From Saccharopolyspora aridisoli (GTDB lineage: Bacteria > Actinomycetota > Actinomycetes > Mycobacteriales > Pseudonocardiaceae), in NCBI RefSeq assembly GCF_004348445.1, contig NZ_SMKV01000018.1:62001-126000 (forward strand): DNA of 64,000 nt, read 5' to 3'. Under the pieces are notes generated by a model. It had not been told where the DNA came from. It saw only the letters and a list, made by a program, of their open reading frames with translations, and searched no databases. Shown here one piece after another: positions 7,620 through 15,885 of the stretch (within the stretch, counting starts at the first letter, position 1; the number at the start of each line of letters is the position of its first letter). Position numbers and translations under genes: made by a program.

Positions 7620-9137
7620 ATGGTCAAGCTGGACCGACTGATCAACGTCCTCGGTGGGTACGGGGCGCGGCTGGTGTGCTCGCCGCGCAGTCGATCGACC
7701 GAGTTGCGGGCGGTGGCGCTGCACGACCCGGCAGAGCAGGTGCCGGGTGGTGATGAAGTGCTGCTCGCCGTGGGTGTCGACGGGCCGCGAGCAGCAGAGG
7801 TGCTGTCCGAGACCAGCGCCGTGGTCGTGGTGTTCCGGTTCGACCGGATCGAGGAGAACGCGCTCGCCGTCGCCAGGGAGCGGGAGGTCGCGGTGTTGCT
7901 CGTCGACCCCGCCGTGTCCTGGGGACAGCTCGCGGGCGTGGTCTACGGACTGGTGCTCGAAGGCCGCGAGACCGAGGCGGGCCGGGGGCCGACGGACCTG
8001 TTCGCGCTGGCCGACGCGCTGGCCGAATCGGTCGGCGGTCCGGTCACGATCGAAGACCACCGCTCGGGCGTCCTCGCCTACTCGCGGCGCCAGGAGACGG
8101 CCGACCAGGCCAGGCTGGAAACGATCCTGGGCAGGCGGGTGCCGGAGGAGGTCCGCCGCGAGCTCAGCGAGCGCGGGGTGTTCCAGCACCTCGCCGACTC
8201 CGACGAACCGGTGTTCGTCGAGCCCTCCGGCACCCGGCGGGGACGGGCTGTGGTCGCTGTCCGCGCGGGCAAGGCGCTGCTCGGCTCGATCTGGGTCGGG
8301 ACGTCGTCGCCGCTGGACGCCGAGCGCCAGACGGCCCTCGTGCAGGCGTCCCGAACCGCCGCCGCGCACCTGCTGCGCACGCGCGCGAGCGCGGACCTGG
8401 AGCGTCAGGTCGAATCGGACCTGGTGATCGGGCTGGTCGAGGGCCACTCCGACGTCGCCACCGTGCTGAGCAGGCTCGGTTTTCGCGGCGACCGGTTCCG
8501 CGTCGTGGCGGTCCAGGCGCACAACCAGGGGGAGCACGACTCGGCGGCGCTGCTCGTCTTCGAACTCGCGACAGTGGGTTTCGGCTGGTCGCGGCCCGGT
8601 CGCAGCGCCCTGTTCGCCAACACCGTCTACACGATCCTGCCCCACGAGGACGGTGCAGCCGCGCGCGAATGGGTGCGGGCGCTCGCGCGCGAGATGCCCG
8701 AGGGCGTGCAGGTCTTCGCCGGGATCGGTGGCCCCGCGAGCCCGGACGAACTCGTCGACAGCAGGCGGGAGGCGGACGAGGGCCTGGCGGTCCACGCCGC
8801 GAAGCCGAGGGGATCGCCGGTCGTGGTCTACGACGATTCCTGGCACGAGATCCTGCTCCGCCGACTGCAGCACGTCGCCGCAGGTGGGCGCACGCCCGCG
8901 CGGGGGCCGGTGGCCGAACTGCGCAGGCACGACCAGGAGCAGGGAACCCGGCTGACCACGACGCTGCGGACCTGGCTGGAGGTGCAGGGCGATCTCGGTG
9001 CCGCGGCCGCTCGCCTGGAGATCCACCCGAACACGGTGCGCAACCGGATGCGCAAGGTGACGCAGGTGGGTGCCCTCGACCTGGAGGACCCGGACACCCG
9101 GCTCGCGTTGGTCATCGCTCTCTCCGCCGAGCAGTAG
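7620..9137 (+). CDS. PucR-family transcriptional regulator
   Basis: 505 residues from the ATG at 7620. The N-terminal PucR ligand-sensing domain is followed by a GGDEF-like middle region and the C-terminal PucR helix-turn-helix, visible as GDLGAAAARLEIHPNTVRNRM near the end. PucR-type regulators usually control neighbouring catabolic operons in response to a metabolite. It is divergent from the 2-oxoacid dehydrogenase operon and upstream of the DadA-like gene, so either could be its target. The frame is open 159 codons further upstream, but MVKLDRLINVLGG is a normal family start and the upstream sequence looks random. Confidence 0.88.
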   Translation: MVKLDRLINVLGGYGARLVCSPRSRSTELRAVALHDPAEQVPGGDEVLLAVGVDGPRAAEVLSETSAVVVVFRFDRIEENALAVAREREVAVLLVDPAVSWGQLAGVVYGLVLEGRETEAGRGPTDLFALADALAESVGGPVTIEDHRSGVLAYSRRQETADQARLETILGRRVPEEVRRELSERGVFQHLADSDEPVFVEPSGTRRGRAVVAVRAGKALLGSIWVGTSSPLDAERQTALVQASRTAAAHLLRTRASADLERQVESDLVIGLVEGHSDVATVLSRLGFRGDRFRVVAVQAHNQGEHDSAALLVFELATVGFGWSRPGRSALFANTVYTILPHEDGAAAREWVRALAREMPEGVQVFAGIGGPASPDELVDSRREADEGLAVHAAKPRGSPVVVYDDSWHEILLRRLQHVAAGGRTPARGPVAELRRHDQEQGTRLTTTLRTWLEVQGDLGAAAARLEIHPNTVRNRMRKVTQVGALDLEDPDTRLALVIALSAEQ

Positions 9138-9143
9138 TGGAAC

Positions 9144-9174
9144 CCGCACAACCGGCGGCTGATTGGTTGTGCGG
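9144..9174 (+). terminator. stem-loop after the PucR gene
   Basis: Perfect 10-bp arms CCGCACAACC (9144-9153) and GGTTGTGCGG (9165-9174) around an 11-base loop, six bases after the pucR stop. No U-tract follows, as is common for actinobacterial terminators. Confidence 0.55.
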
Positions 9175-9237
9175 AATCCACAGTGCCCTCCAGGTCGTGG
9201 TCGAGCATGCTTCGTGGCGACGAGAGGGAGTGGGGTC

Positions 9238-10482
9238 ATGGGGTCTGCAGTGGGCGGCGCGCCGGGAACGGTCGTCGTCGTGGGTGCCGGGGTGGTCGGA
9301 CTTTCGACCGCGTGGTTCCTGCAGGAGCACGGCGTCGATGTGACGGTCGTGGATCGCAGCGGTGTCGCCGCTGGCGCGTCGTGGGGCAACGCGGGCTACG
9401 TCGCCCCCGCCTTCAGCGTTCCGCTGCCCGAACCCGCCGTGCTGCGCTACGGTCTGCGCTCGCTGTTCGACCCCACCGCCCCGCTGCACGTGCCCCGAAC
9501 CGTGGACCCGGGCCTGTGGGCGTTCCTCGCGGGCTTCGCGCGGAATTGCACGCACCGCACCTGGCAGCGGTCCATGCGGTCGCTGGCGGGCCTCAACGAG
9601 GACTGCCTCGACGCCTTCGACGAACTCGCCAAGGGCGGGGTCGCAGCGCACACCGAGACCGCTGCGGTCATGGCCGCCTTCGAGAAGCCCGAGCAGGCAG
9701 GAGAACTGCTGGAGGAGTTCGAGCGGGCCCGCCTCAGCGGCCAGGAGACGTGGTTCGCCGACGCGGCCGCGTCCGAGGTTCCGCAGCTCTCGTCGTTGGT
9801 GAGCAGAGTGCTCCGAATCGAGGGCCAGCGCTACGTCGACCCGGGTGTGTTCACCCGGTCGCTCGCCGAGGCCGTCGAGGGCCGAGGCGGACGGATCCAC
9901 ACCGGGTTCACCGTGCGGGACATCGTCCGCGACGGTGGCAGGCTGATCGTGAGATCCACGCAGAACGACTACGCAGCAGCGGATTCGGTCGTGCTGGCCA
10001 CGGGTGCGTGGCTCCCGGAGATCGCCGTGAAGACCGGGGTCAGGCGGCGGGTGCGCGCCGGGCGCGGCTATTCGTTCACCCTGCCCGTGGAAGAACCCGT
10101 GCCCGGCCCGATCTACCTGCCGGCGGTGCGGGTCGCCTGCACGCCGTACCAGGGTGGTCTGCGCGTGGCGGGCACCATGGAGTTCCGCTCGCCCGACGCC
10201 GCGCTCGATCGTCGCCGCATCGAGGCGATCGTGCAGTCCGCGCGGCCGTTCCTGCGCGGCGTGGACTGGGACGGCCGCCACGACGAGTGGGTTGGTCCCC
10301 GGCCGGTCACCGCGGACGGCCTGCCGCTGATCGGGGCGTCGAAGATGCCAGGTGTCCACATCGCCGGAGGGCACGGGATGTGGGGGCTCACGCTCGGGCC
10401 GATCACCGGGCGCTTGCTGTCGGAGCAGATCGTCACCGGCGAACGTCGAGCCGCACTGCGGCCTTTCGACCCGTTGCGATGA
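9238..10482 (+). CDS. FAD-dependent oxidoreductase, D-amino acid dehydrogenase (DadA)-like
   Basis: 414 residues. Begins with a Rossmann FAD motif VVVVGAGVVGLSTAWFL and ends with the DadA/DAO-type segment GPRPVTADGLPLIG...GHGMWGLTLGPITGRLLSE. Such enzymes oxidise D-amino acids or N-substituted glycines to the imine and pass electrons to quinone or oxygen. The ATG at 9238 follows GAGAGGGAG and places the Rossmann motif at residue 11. The stop overlaps a 53-residue ORF by four bases, so expression is coupled to two microproteins. Substrate is unknown. Confidence 0.85.
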   Translation: MGSAVGGAPGTVVVVGAGVVGLSTAWFLQEHGVDVTVVDRSGVAAGASWGNAGYVAPAFSVPLPEPAVLRYGLRSLFDPTAPLHVPRTVDPGLWAFLAGFARNCTHRTWQRSMRSLAGLNEDCLDAFDELAKGGVAAHTETAAVMAAFEKPEQAGELLEEFERARLSGQETWFADAAASEVPQLSSLVSRVLRIEGQRYVDPGVFTRSLAEAVEGRGGRIHTGFTVRDIVRDGGRLIVRSTQNDYAAADSVVLATGAWLPEIAVKTGVRRRVRAGRGYSFTLPVEEPVPGPIYLPAVRVACTPYQGGLRVAGTMEFRSPDAALDRRRIEAIVQSARPFLRGVDWDGRHDEWVGPRPVTADGLPLIGASKMPGVHIAGGHGMWGLTLGPITGRLLSEQIVTGERRAALRPFDPLR

Positions 10483-10640
10483 CGACCGGCGAGTTGTCCG
10501 CGACCGAACGTCGCGAGCTCGAATGGCTGCGCACGGAGAACAAGCTCCTGCGCACGGAGAAGGAGATGCTGCTCCGCATCGCCACCGAGTACGCACTGGA
10601 ACACCGCAACCCCGGACCGCCACGCGAGAACGACGGCTGA
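10479..10640 (+). CDS. 53-residue coiled-coil microprotein coupled to the DadA-like gene
   Basis: Starts at the ATGA overlap with the oxidoreductase stop. The sequence is a heptad-rich helix (ERRELEWLRTENKLLRTEKE) followed by LRIATEYALEHRN. It resembles the leucine-zipper segment of IS3-family OrfA proteins (ELxxLRxENxxLRxERDILKKA), but has no DNA-binding half and no transposase around it. It may be a domesticated scrap or an independent small partner protein. Translational coupling is what supports its being real. Confidence 0.5.
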   Translation: MTTGELSATERRELEWLRTENKLLRTEKEMLLRIATEYALEHRNPGPPRENDG

Positions 10641-10650
10641 CCGGACGCTC

Positions 10651-10797
10651 ATGGAGGTCACCTTGCCGGAGTGGACCCAATTCGGCCTCGCCCTGCTCGC
10701 CTTCTTCCTGCTGGCCCTGAACCACTGGTTGACCCGGCGTGCCCACCACCTGCGCAAGAGCAGGTCGGAGAGCGAATCACCCTCGCCGATGTGCTGA
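10651..10797 (+). CDS. 48-residue single-span membrane microprotein
   Basis: Begins ATG at 10651, ten bases after the coiled-coil ORF. It has a short acidic N-terminus, one strong hydrophobic helix (FGLALLAFFLLALNHWL), then a basic RRAHHLRKSR flank and a serine-rich tail. The charge pattern is that of a single-span membrane protein with a cytoplasmic C-terminus. Together with the previous ORF it could tether or regulate the FAD enzyme. No family is recognised. Confidence 0.45.
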   Translation: MEVTLPEWTQFGLALLAFFLLALNHWLTRRAHHLRKSRSESESPSPMC

Positions 10798-10947
10798 TCG
10801 CGCCTCCGCCGGTGGTGGCCGTCGAGGACCTCCGCGTCGCTCCGGTCATCGCCGGCGCCTTCTCGCCGCCTGGCTCGCTGACCGCGCCGCCCGCCCGGTG
10901 CGTCGGCTCTGGTTCGAATCGCCGAGGCGTGACGTGCTAACTTGGAA

Positions 10948-10963
10948 TAAGTCAACTGACTTA
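10948..10963. promoter_or_regulatory. 16-bp perfect operator-like palindrome upstream of the monooxygenase
   Basis: TAAGTCA-AC-TGACTTA, two perfect 7-bp arms with a 2-base centre, AT-rich in a GC-rich context, 53 bases before the monooxygenase start. It has the form of a TetR- or MarR-type operator. No such regulator gene adjoins it, so the cognate protein is unknown. Confidence 0.6.
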
Positions 10964-11016
10964 AACCTGAGGTCGTCGCGCCCCGTGGACGCAGGCGCGC
11001 AGCGAGAAAGGCCGCG

Positions 11017-12819
11017 ATGTCGACGCTCCCTCCCTCGATTCCCGAGTTCTCCGACGCCGAGGTCGACGCGCTGCGTCAGCGGTACCGCGCGGAGCGTGAA
11101 CGCAGGGTGCGGCCCGACGGAAGCGCGCAGTACGCGCGGGCCGGAGGGAGCTTCGGCTACTACGCCGAGGACCCGCACGCCGAGGAGCTCAGCAGGCAAC
11201 CGCTCCACGACCGGGTCGACGCGGTCGTGCTCGGTGGTGGGTTCGGCGGCTTGTGCGCGGGTGCGCGACTGCGCCAAGCTGGGCTGGAGCGGATTCGGAT
11301 CATCGAGAAGGGCGGCGACTTCGGCGGGACCTGGTACTGGAACCGCTACCCGGGCATCCACTGCGACATCGAGTCCTACGTCTACCTCCCGCTGCTGGAG
11401 GAGGTGGGCTACGTGCCGAAGTGGAAGTACTCGCCGGGGGAGGAGATCCGGCAGCACGCGATGGCGATCGGCCGCACCTTCGACCTCTACCGCGACGCGT
11501 GCTTCCAGACGGGCGTCACCGAGCTCCGCTGGGACGACGGTGAGTGGATCGTGCGCACCGACCGGGGTGACGAGATGCGGGCGACCTACGTGGTCGTCTC
11601 CAACGGCACGCTCGATCACCCGAAGCTGCCGGGCATCCCGGGCATCGAGTCCTTCCGCGGGCACACCTTCCACACCAGCCGCTGGGACTACGGCTACACC
11701 GGGGGCGGGCCGGACGGCGGGCTGGACGGGCTGGCCGACAAGCGAGTCGCGATCATCGGCACCGGTGCGACCGCGATCCAGGTCGTGCCGCACGTCGCGC
11801 GGGACTCGGCGCGGCTCCACGTCTTCCAGCGCACGCCGTCCTCCGTGGACGTGCGCGACAACCGGCCGACCGATCCGGAGTGGGCGGCCTCGTTGGAACC
11901 CGGTTGGCACCAGCGGCGGCGGGAGAACTTCCAGGCCGTCGTGACCGGGCAGCCGGTTGAGGTAGACCTCGTCGATGACGCCTGGACGGCGAGCGCGAAC
12001 GTGCTCGGCAAGATCATCGCCACGGACGCGCGCGCGGACTGGGACGTCGACGAGTGGGAGCGGGTCGAGGAACTGCTCGACTTCGAGAAGATGAACCGGC
12101 TGCGCGCGAGGGTCGAGGAGGTCGTGGACGATCCGGCCACGGCCGAGCTGCTCAAGCCGTGGTACCGGTACGGCTGCAAACGGCCCACCTTCAGCGACGA
12201 GTACCTCACGGCGTTCAACCGCCCCAACGTCGCGCTGGTCGACACCGCCGACCACGGCGGGGTGCAGCGGTTCACCGAGACCTCCGTGGTCGTCGGCGGG
12301 CAGGAGTACGAAGTGGACTGCGTGATCTTCGCGACCGGCTTCGAGGTCGGCAAGTCCGACGTCATGACCGGTCGCCTCCCGGTCCACGGCAGGAACGGCA
12401 CGCGGCTGCTCGACGCCTGGCGCGAGAACGGAGTTCGGACGCTGCACGGCTTCTGCAGCAACGGTTTTCCGAACCTGTTCCACCTGGGAGCGCTGCAGAA
12501 CGCCCCATCGGTGAACTTCGTCCACGTGCTCGACGAGCAGGCGATCCACGTCGGCGCGGTCATCGCCGCAGCGCGCGAGCGCGGTGTGAAGTGCGTCGAA
12601 CCCGCGGTGGACGCCGAAATCGACTGGGTTGCCACGATCGAGGCTTCCTCGCCCGAGCGCGGCTGGTTCGACGCCGAATGCACGCCGGGCTACTACAACA
12701 ACGAGGGCTCGGCCCGCCCGCGCCGCACCTTCGGCCCCGGCCCCGCCGCGTTCCAGCGGTTGCTCCGGGACTGGCGCACCGGCGACGGCATCGACGAAGT
12801 CCTCGGCGACGCGAGCTGA
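11017..12819 (+). CDS. flavin-containing monooxygenase, Baeyer-Villiger type
   Basis: 600 residues. An N-terminal extension of about 70 residues precedes the FAD Rossmann motif VVLGGGFGGLCAG; then GGTWYWNRYPG, the Baeyer-Villiger fingerprint at about 213-224 (FRGHTFHTSRWD, matching FxGxxxHxxxWD), and the NADPH motif VAIIGTGATAIQ. The N-terminal extension is typical of the PAMO/phenylacetone- and cyclododecanone-type subgroup and of 4-hydroxyacetophenone-like enzymes. Expected reaction: insertion of one oxygen into a ketone to give an ester or lactone. It stands alone behind its own palindrome. Substrate cannot be read from the sequence. Confidence 0.88.
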   Translation: MSTLPPSIPEFSDAEVDALRQRYRAERERRVRPDGSAQYARAGGSFGYYAEDPHAEELSRQPLHDRVDAVVLGGGFGGLCAGARLRQAGLERIRIIEKGGDFGGTWYWNRYPGIHCDIESYVYLPLLEEVGYVPKWKYSPGEEIRQHAMAIGRTFDLYRDACFQTGVTELRWDDGEWIVRTDRGDEMRATYVVVSNGTLDHPKLPGIPGIESFRGHTFHTSRWDYGYTGGGPDGGLDGLADKRVAIIGTGATAIQVVPHVARDSARLHVFQRTPSSVDVRDNRPTDPEWAASLEPGWHQRRRENFQAVVTGQPVEVDLVDDAWTASANVLGKIIATDARADWDVDEWERVEELLDFEKMNRLRARVEEVVDDPATAELLKPWYRYGCKRPTFSDEYLTAFNRPNVALVDTADHGGVQRFTETSVVVGGQEYEVDCVIFATGFEVGKSDVMTGRLPVHGRNGTRLLDAWRENGVRTLHGFCSNGFPNLFHLGALQNAPSVNFVHVLDEQAIHVGAVIAAARERGVKCVEPAVDAEIDWVATIEASSPERGWFDAECTPGYYNNEGSARPRRTFGPGPAAFQRLLRDWRTGDGIDEVLGDAS

Positions 12820-12870
12820 CGAGCCCGCGCACGCGCCAGCGTTGGTGGCGTCCACGCGAGGTGCTAGCAG

Positions 12871-13047
12871 GTGGGTTCAGCTGGCTTGTCCTCGAACCTG
12901 TCGGCGAAGAAGTGGCAGGCGGCGGCGTTGCCAGCGAATATCCGGGGCTACGAGCAGGTCGCACTCGTTTCGGTCGAGAGGTACCGCGAGCGCATGACCG
13001 CGACTCGCGAGACCCTGACCGGACTCCCGACGGAAGTACCGGCCTGA
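12871..13047 (+). pseudogene. C-terminal scrap resembling indolepyruvate ferredoxin oxidoreductase
   Basis: Between the monooxygenase and the SDR, a 58-codon open stretch ends with TGA at 13045. It encodes ALPANIRGYEQVALVSVERYRERM, similar to the tail of large indolepyruvate/2-oxoacid ferredoxin oxidoreductases (LPxxIRGYGxVKxxxxxxxR). A stop at 12865 cuts it off from anything upstream. It looks like the residual end of a deleted gene. The rest of this 325-base gap shows nothing. Confidence 0.35.
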
Positions 13048-13144
13048 CGGCCTCGCTGGAGCGGGTGCGGAGGTGTTGCATGGGGTTGGCGCATCCGAGG
13101 GGCAAGGCAGGATGTGCCGGAGGTCGTCCGATGAAAGGGGAGCC

Positions 13145-13801
13145 ATGACCACCATCGCGATCATCGGTGCCGGTCCTGGACTGGGCGCCGCCGCGGCGCG
13201 CAGGTTCGGGCGGGAGGGCTTCTCCGCCGCGTTGATCTCGCGAACGCAGGACAACGTCGACCGCCTCGCCGCCGAACTCGGCGCGGACGGGGTCCGGGCT
13301 CTCGGGTACGCGGCCGACGTGCAGGACCGGGAACGCGTGGTGGAGGCGCTGAAATCCGCCGCCGACGATCTCGGCCCGATCGAGGTCCTGCAGTACAGCC
13401 CGGCCCCGCGCCGGGAATTCCTGCGCCCCGTGCTCAACACCGGCGTCGATGACTTCGCCGCCGCCGTCGAGTTCTCCCTCCACGGTTCGGTCACCGCGGT
13501 GCAGCAGGTGCTGCCCGGGATGAGCGAGCTGGGCAAGGGCACGATCCTGCTGGTCAACGGCGGCAGCGCGGCAACACCCAACGGCAACGTCGCTGGCACC
13601 TCCGTCGCGTTCGCCGGTGAGTCCGCCTACGGCGCGATGCTGCACGACGCCCTCGCTCCGCGGGTCCACGTCGGGCAGCTCATCGTTCCCGGAACCATCG
13701 GCGGGGGAGACCCGATGTTCGCTCCGGACGCGCTGGCCGAGAGGCTTTGGACGATGCACGTCCAGCGCGGCAACTTCCGGGTCACCGTCGGGCCGGCGTG
13801 A
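13145..13801 (+). CDS. SDR-family NAD(P)-binding protein with degenerate active site
   Basis: 218 residues. Rossmann start TIAIIGAGPGLGAAAARRFG is the SDR TGxxxGxG variant. Further on are NGGSAATPNG (catalytic Ser region) and ESAYGAMLHDAL. After the tyrosine the canonical YxxxK lysine is missing (YGAML), so ordinary SDR catalysis is doubtful. The ATG at 13145 follows AAAGGGGAGCC, a good ribosome site. It lies 78 bases before the cupin gene on the same strand and may be co-transcribed with it. Confidence 0.8.
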   Translation: MTTIAIIGAGPGLGAAAARRFGREGFSAALISRTQDNVDRLAAELGADGVRALGYAADVQDRERVVEALKSAADDLGPIEVLQYSPAPRREFLRPVLNTGVDDFAAAVEFSLHGSVTAVQQVLPGMSELGKGTILLVNGGSAATPNGNVAGTSVAFAGESAYGAMLHDALAPRVHVGQLIVPGTIGGGDPMFAPDALAERLWTMHVQRGNFRVTVGPA

Positions 13802-13879
13802 GGGGCGGGGCAGAAAGCCCCTGGCTCCCGTTTCGCGGCGGGCACACGCTGGTCAGATAGCGTTCGGAAGGAGCTATTC

Positions 13880-14254
13880 ATGACCATGCACAGCACGCAA
13901 GCGGTCGAGTGCCGCGGGTTCGACCGCCCCGACGACGAACGCCAGTTCGAGCACGGCCGCGCCGAGGTGCTCGAGATGGCAGGTGGCACCATTGGGCGTC
14001 TCGTGCTGCACCCCGGATGGCAGTGGAGCCAGGACGTCAAACCCATCGCGGGCACCGACTGGTGCGAGGCACCCCACTTCCAGTACCACGTGTCGGGAAC
14101 GTTGCACGTGAAGATGTCAGACGGCAACGAGTTCGACGTCGGCCCCGGATCCGTCAGCTCCCTGCCGCAGGGCCACGACGCCTGGGTGGTGGGTGACGAG
14201 GACGTTGTCATCGTCGACTGGTACGGCGCCAGCGAGTACGCGAAGCGGCGCTGA
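13880..14254 (+). CDS. small cupin-domain protein
   Basis: 124 residues forming a single beta-barrel cupin: HPGWQWSQDVKP, HFQYHVSGTLHVKMSDG and a VGPGSVSSLPQGHDAWVVGDE second motif with the conserved GHDAW. Some metal ligands of cupin motif 1 are replaced, so metal binding is uncertain. GGAAGGAG precedes the ATG. Followed by a strong stem-loop, so it probably ends a two-gene unit with the SDR. Function unknown. Confidence 0.8.
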   Translation: MTMHSTQAVECRGFDRPDDERQFEHGRAEVLEMAGGTIGRLVLHPGWQWSQDVKPIAGTDWCEAPHFQYHVSGTLHVKMSDGNEFDVGPGSVSSLPQGHDAWVVGDEDVVIVDWYGASEYAKRR

Positions 14255-14264
14255 GCGCCCGAGT

Positions 14265-14299
14265 GGCCGGCGGGTTCGGGCTGAACCCGCCGGCCGCTT
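14265..14299 (+). terminator. GC-rich stem-loop after the cupin gene
   Basis: Perfect 13-bp arms GGCCGGCGGGTTC (14267-14279) and GAACCCGCCGGCC (14285-14297) with a GGGCT loop, eleven bases after the cupin stop. No U-tract. Confidence 0.65.
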
Positions 14300-14427
14300 C
14301 CTGCCCTGTGAGGCCCGAGACGATCGAGCTGATCCCCGGCGTCCGAAGTGGTTGCATGACGGGTCGTGACCTGGCCCGCGCGTGCGGTCCAGGGAAGTGA
14401 ACCCGACAGACCGGAGGAAGACGACCG

Positions 14428-15459
14428 ATGGGCCACGGGGCTTTCGAGAAGACCTACGCGGCGAGCGAGGACCGCTACGAGAAGATGGAGTACCGGCGCG
14501 CTGGGGCGTCCGGATTGGACCTGCCCGCGTTCTCCTTCGGCCTGTGGCAGAAGTTCGGGACCGACCACCCGTACGAGACGCAGCGCGATATCGTGCTGCA
14601 CGCCTTCGACCTGGGCATCACGCACTTCGACAACGCCGACCGGTACGGCCCGCCGCACCGCGCGGCGCAGAAGTTCTTCGGGAAGGTGCTGGCCAAGGAC
14701 CTGGCGCCGCACCGCGACGAGCTGATCCTGTCGACGAAGGCGGGCAACCCCATCGGGCCCGGCCCGTACCAGAAGGGCGGCTCCCGGAAGTCGTTGCTGT
14801 CGTCGCTGGAGCACAGCCTGCGCGATCTGGGCACCGACCACGTCGACATCTTCTACAGCCACAGCCCGGACGAGAGCACCCCGCTGGAGGAGACGGTGGG
14901 TGCTCTGGTCAGCGCGGTGCAGCAGGGCAAGGCGCTCTACGTCGCCCTCTCCAACTACCAGCCGGACCGCGCGCACCGCGCCGCCGGGCTGCTCCGGGAG
15001 GCGGGTGTGCCGCTGCTGGTCCACCAGCCGCGCTACTCGATCTTCGACCGAACGCCGGAGAACAACGGACTGCTCGATCTCGCCGCCGATGACGGTTTCG
15101 GCCTGGTCGTGTACTCGCCGCTGGCGCAGGGCCTGCTCACCGACAAGTACCTCGATGGCGTCCCCTCCGGGGCGCGCGCGGAGAACAGCGCGTTCCTGTC
15201 GCCCGACGTCATCGACGAGACCTACCGCGAGCGCGCGGCGGCCCTCAACGACCTCGCCCAGCAGCGCGGCCAGTCGCTGGCCCAGCTCGCGCTGCAGTGG
15301 GTGCTGCGCCGGACGGAGGTCACCTCCGCGCTCATCGGCGCTAGCTCGGTCTGGCAGCTCGACCACAACGTCCAAGCCCTGGAGTTCCCGCCGCTGACGG
15401 ATGAGGAGCTCGCCGTGATCGAGAAGCACGGGATCCACGGCACCGGCTTCAAGAAGTAG
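14428..15459 (+). CDS. aldo/keto reductase (YghZ / L-glyceraldehyde-3-phosphate reductase type)
   Basis: 343 residues. It contains the AKR catalytic tyrosine segment FDNADRYGPPHRAAQ, the lysine in ILSTKAGNPIGPGPYQKGGSRK, the HSPDESTP strand and an NADPH-binding C-terminus with LIGASSVWQLDHNVQAL. The N-terminal YRRAGASGLDLPAFSFGLWQKFG and the GPGPYQ-GGSRK loop are typical of the YghZ subfamily that reduces small aldehydes such as L-glyceraldehyde 3-phosphate and methylglyoxal. The start at 14428 has the purine-rich GGAGGAAGACG upstream; an internal ATG (14488) would give the usual shorter family N-terminus. Confidence 0.88.
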   Translation: MGHGAFEKTYAASEDRYEKMEYRRAGASGLDLPAFSFGLWQKFGTDHPYETQRDIVLHAFDLGITHFDNADRYGPPHRAAQKFFGKVLAKDLAPHRDELILSTKAGNPIGPGPYQKGGSRKSLLSSLEHSLRDLGTDHVDIFYSHSPDESTPLEETVGALVSAVQQGKALYVALSNYQPDRAHRAAGLLREAGVPLLVHQPRYSIFDRTPENNGLLDLAADDGFGLVVYSPLAQGLLTDKYLDGVPSGARAENSAFLSPDVIDETYRERAAALNDLAQQRGQSLAQLALQWVLRRTEVTSALIGASSVWQLDHNVQALEFPPLTDEELAVIEKHGIHGTGFKK

Positions 15460-15755
15460 ACCAGCTCGGTACGAGCTGTTGCCAGGGGCAGTCCTGGTCC
15501 GGACCGGTCATGATCGACTGCCGAGAAGCCCGGACGATTCGGACCCGGACTGCCCCGACCACTGCCCGCGGCGCGCATGGTGAAGATCTGCCGCCGACCT
15601 GACCCGTTGTCGCTCAACGGTTTCAGAGCGTCCGGCGAGCCTGCCGGGTGTTGTCGAGCGCGGATGGCGCCGACTCCGGCGTGCGCCCGAACAATCCGTT
15701 CTCGGCCTCGTGCAATCCCTCGTTCCCGGTTTCGGGTTGGGAAATCACCATGATG

Positions 15756-15779
15756 TTAAGCGCTTGCCTAAGCGCTTAA
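15756..15779. promoter_or_regulatory. tandem LacI-type operator palindromes upstream of the alcohol dehydrogenase
   Basis: Two copies of the 8-bp palindrome AAGCGCTT, in TTAAGCGCTT (15756-15765) and TAAGCGCTTAA (15769-15779), 13 bases apart, about 110 bases before the dehydrogenase start. The central CG with symmetric arms is the classic LacI-family operator form. The surrounding 426-base gap (15460-15885) otherwise holds only a short stem AGCTCG/CGAGCT right after the aldo/keto reductase. No LacI gene is adjacent; the one at 35.4 kb has a different operator. Confidence 0.6.
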
Positions 15780-15885
15780 CTCGGAGCTAGCTTGTGCGGC
15801 ACATCGCGACGGAGCGGTCGGACCGCGGCCCTCCGGTCGGTGTGCACCAGCGGGCGTGCGCCGAGGGCACGCGGAACCGGGATGA

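Noticed and set aside
8669-10640. Long plus-strand frames overlapping pucR and the DadA-like gene
   Set aside because: Out-of-frame Arg/Gly-rich translations; only the 53-codon end (10479-10640) is kept as a candidate because of its ATGA coupling.
10846-12855. 669-codon minus-strand ORF opposite the monooxygenase
   Set aside because: Mirror frame of a well-supported FAD monooxygenase; no family resemblance.
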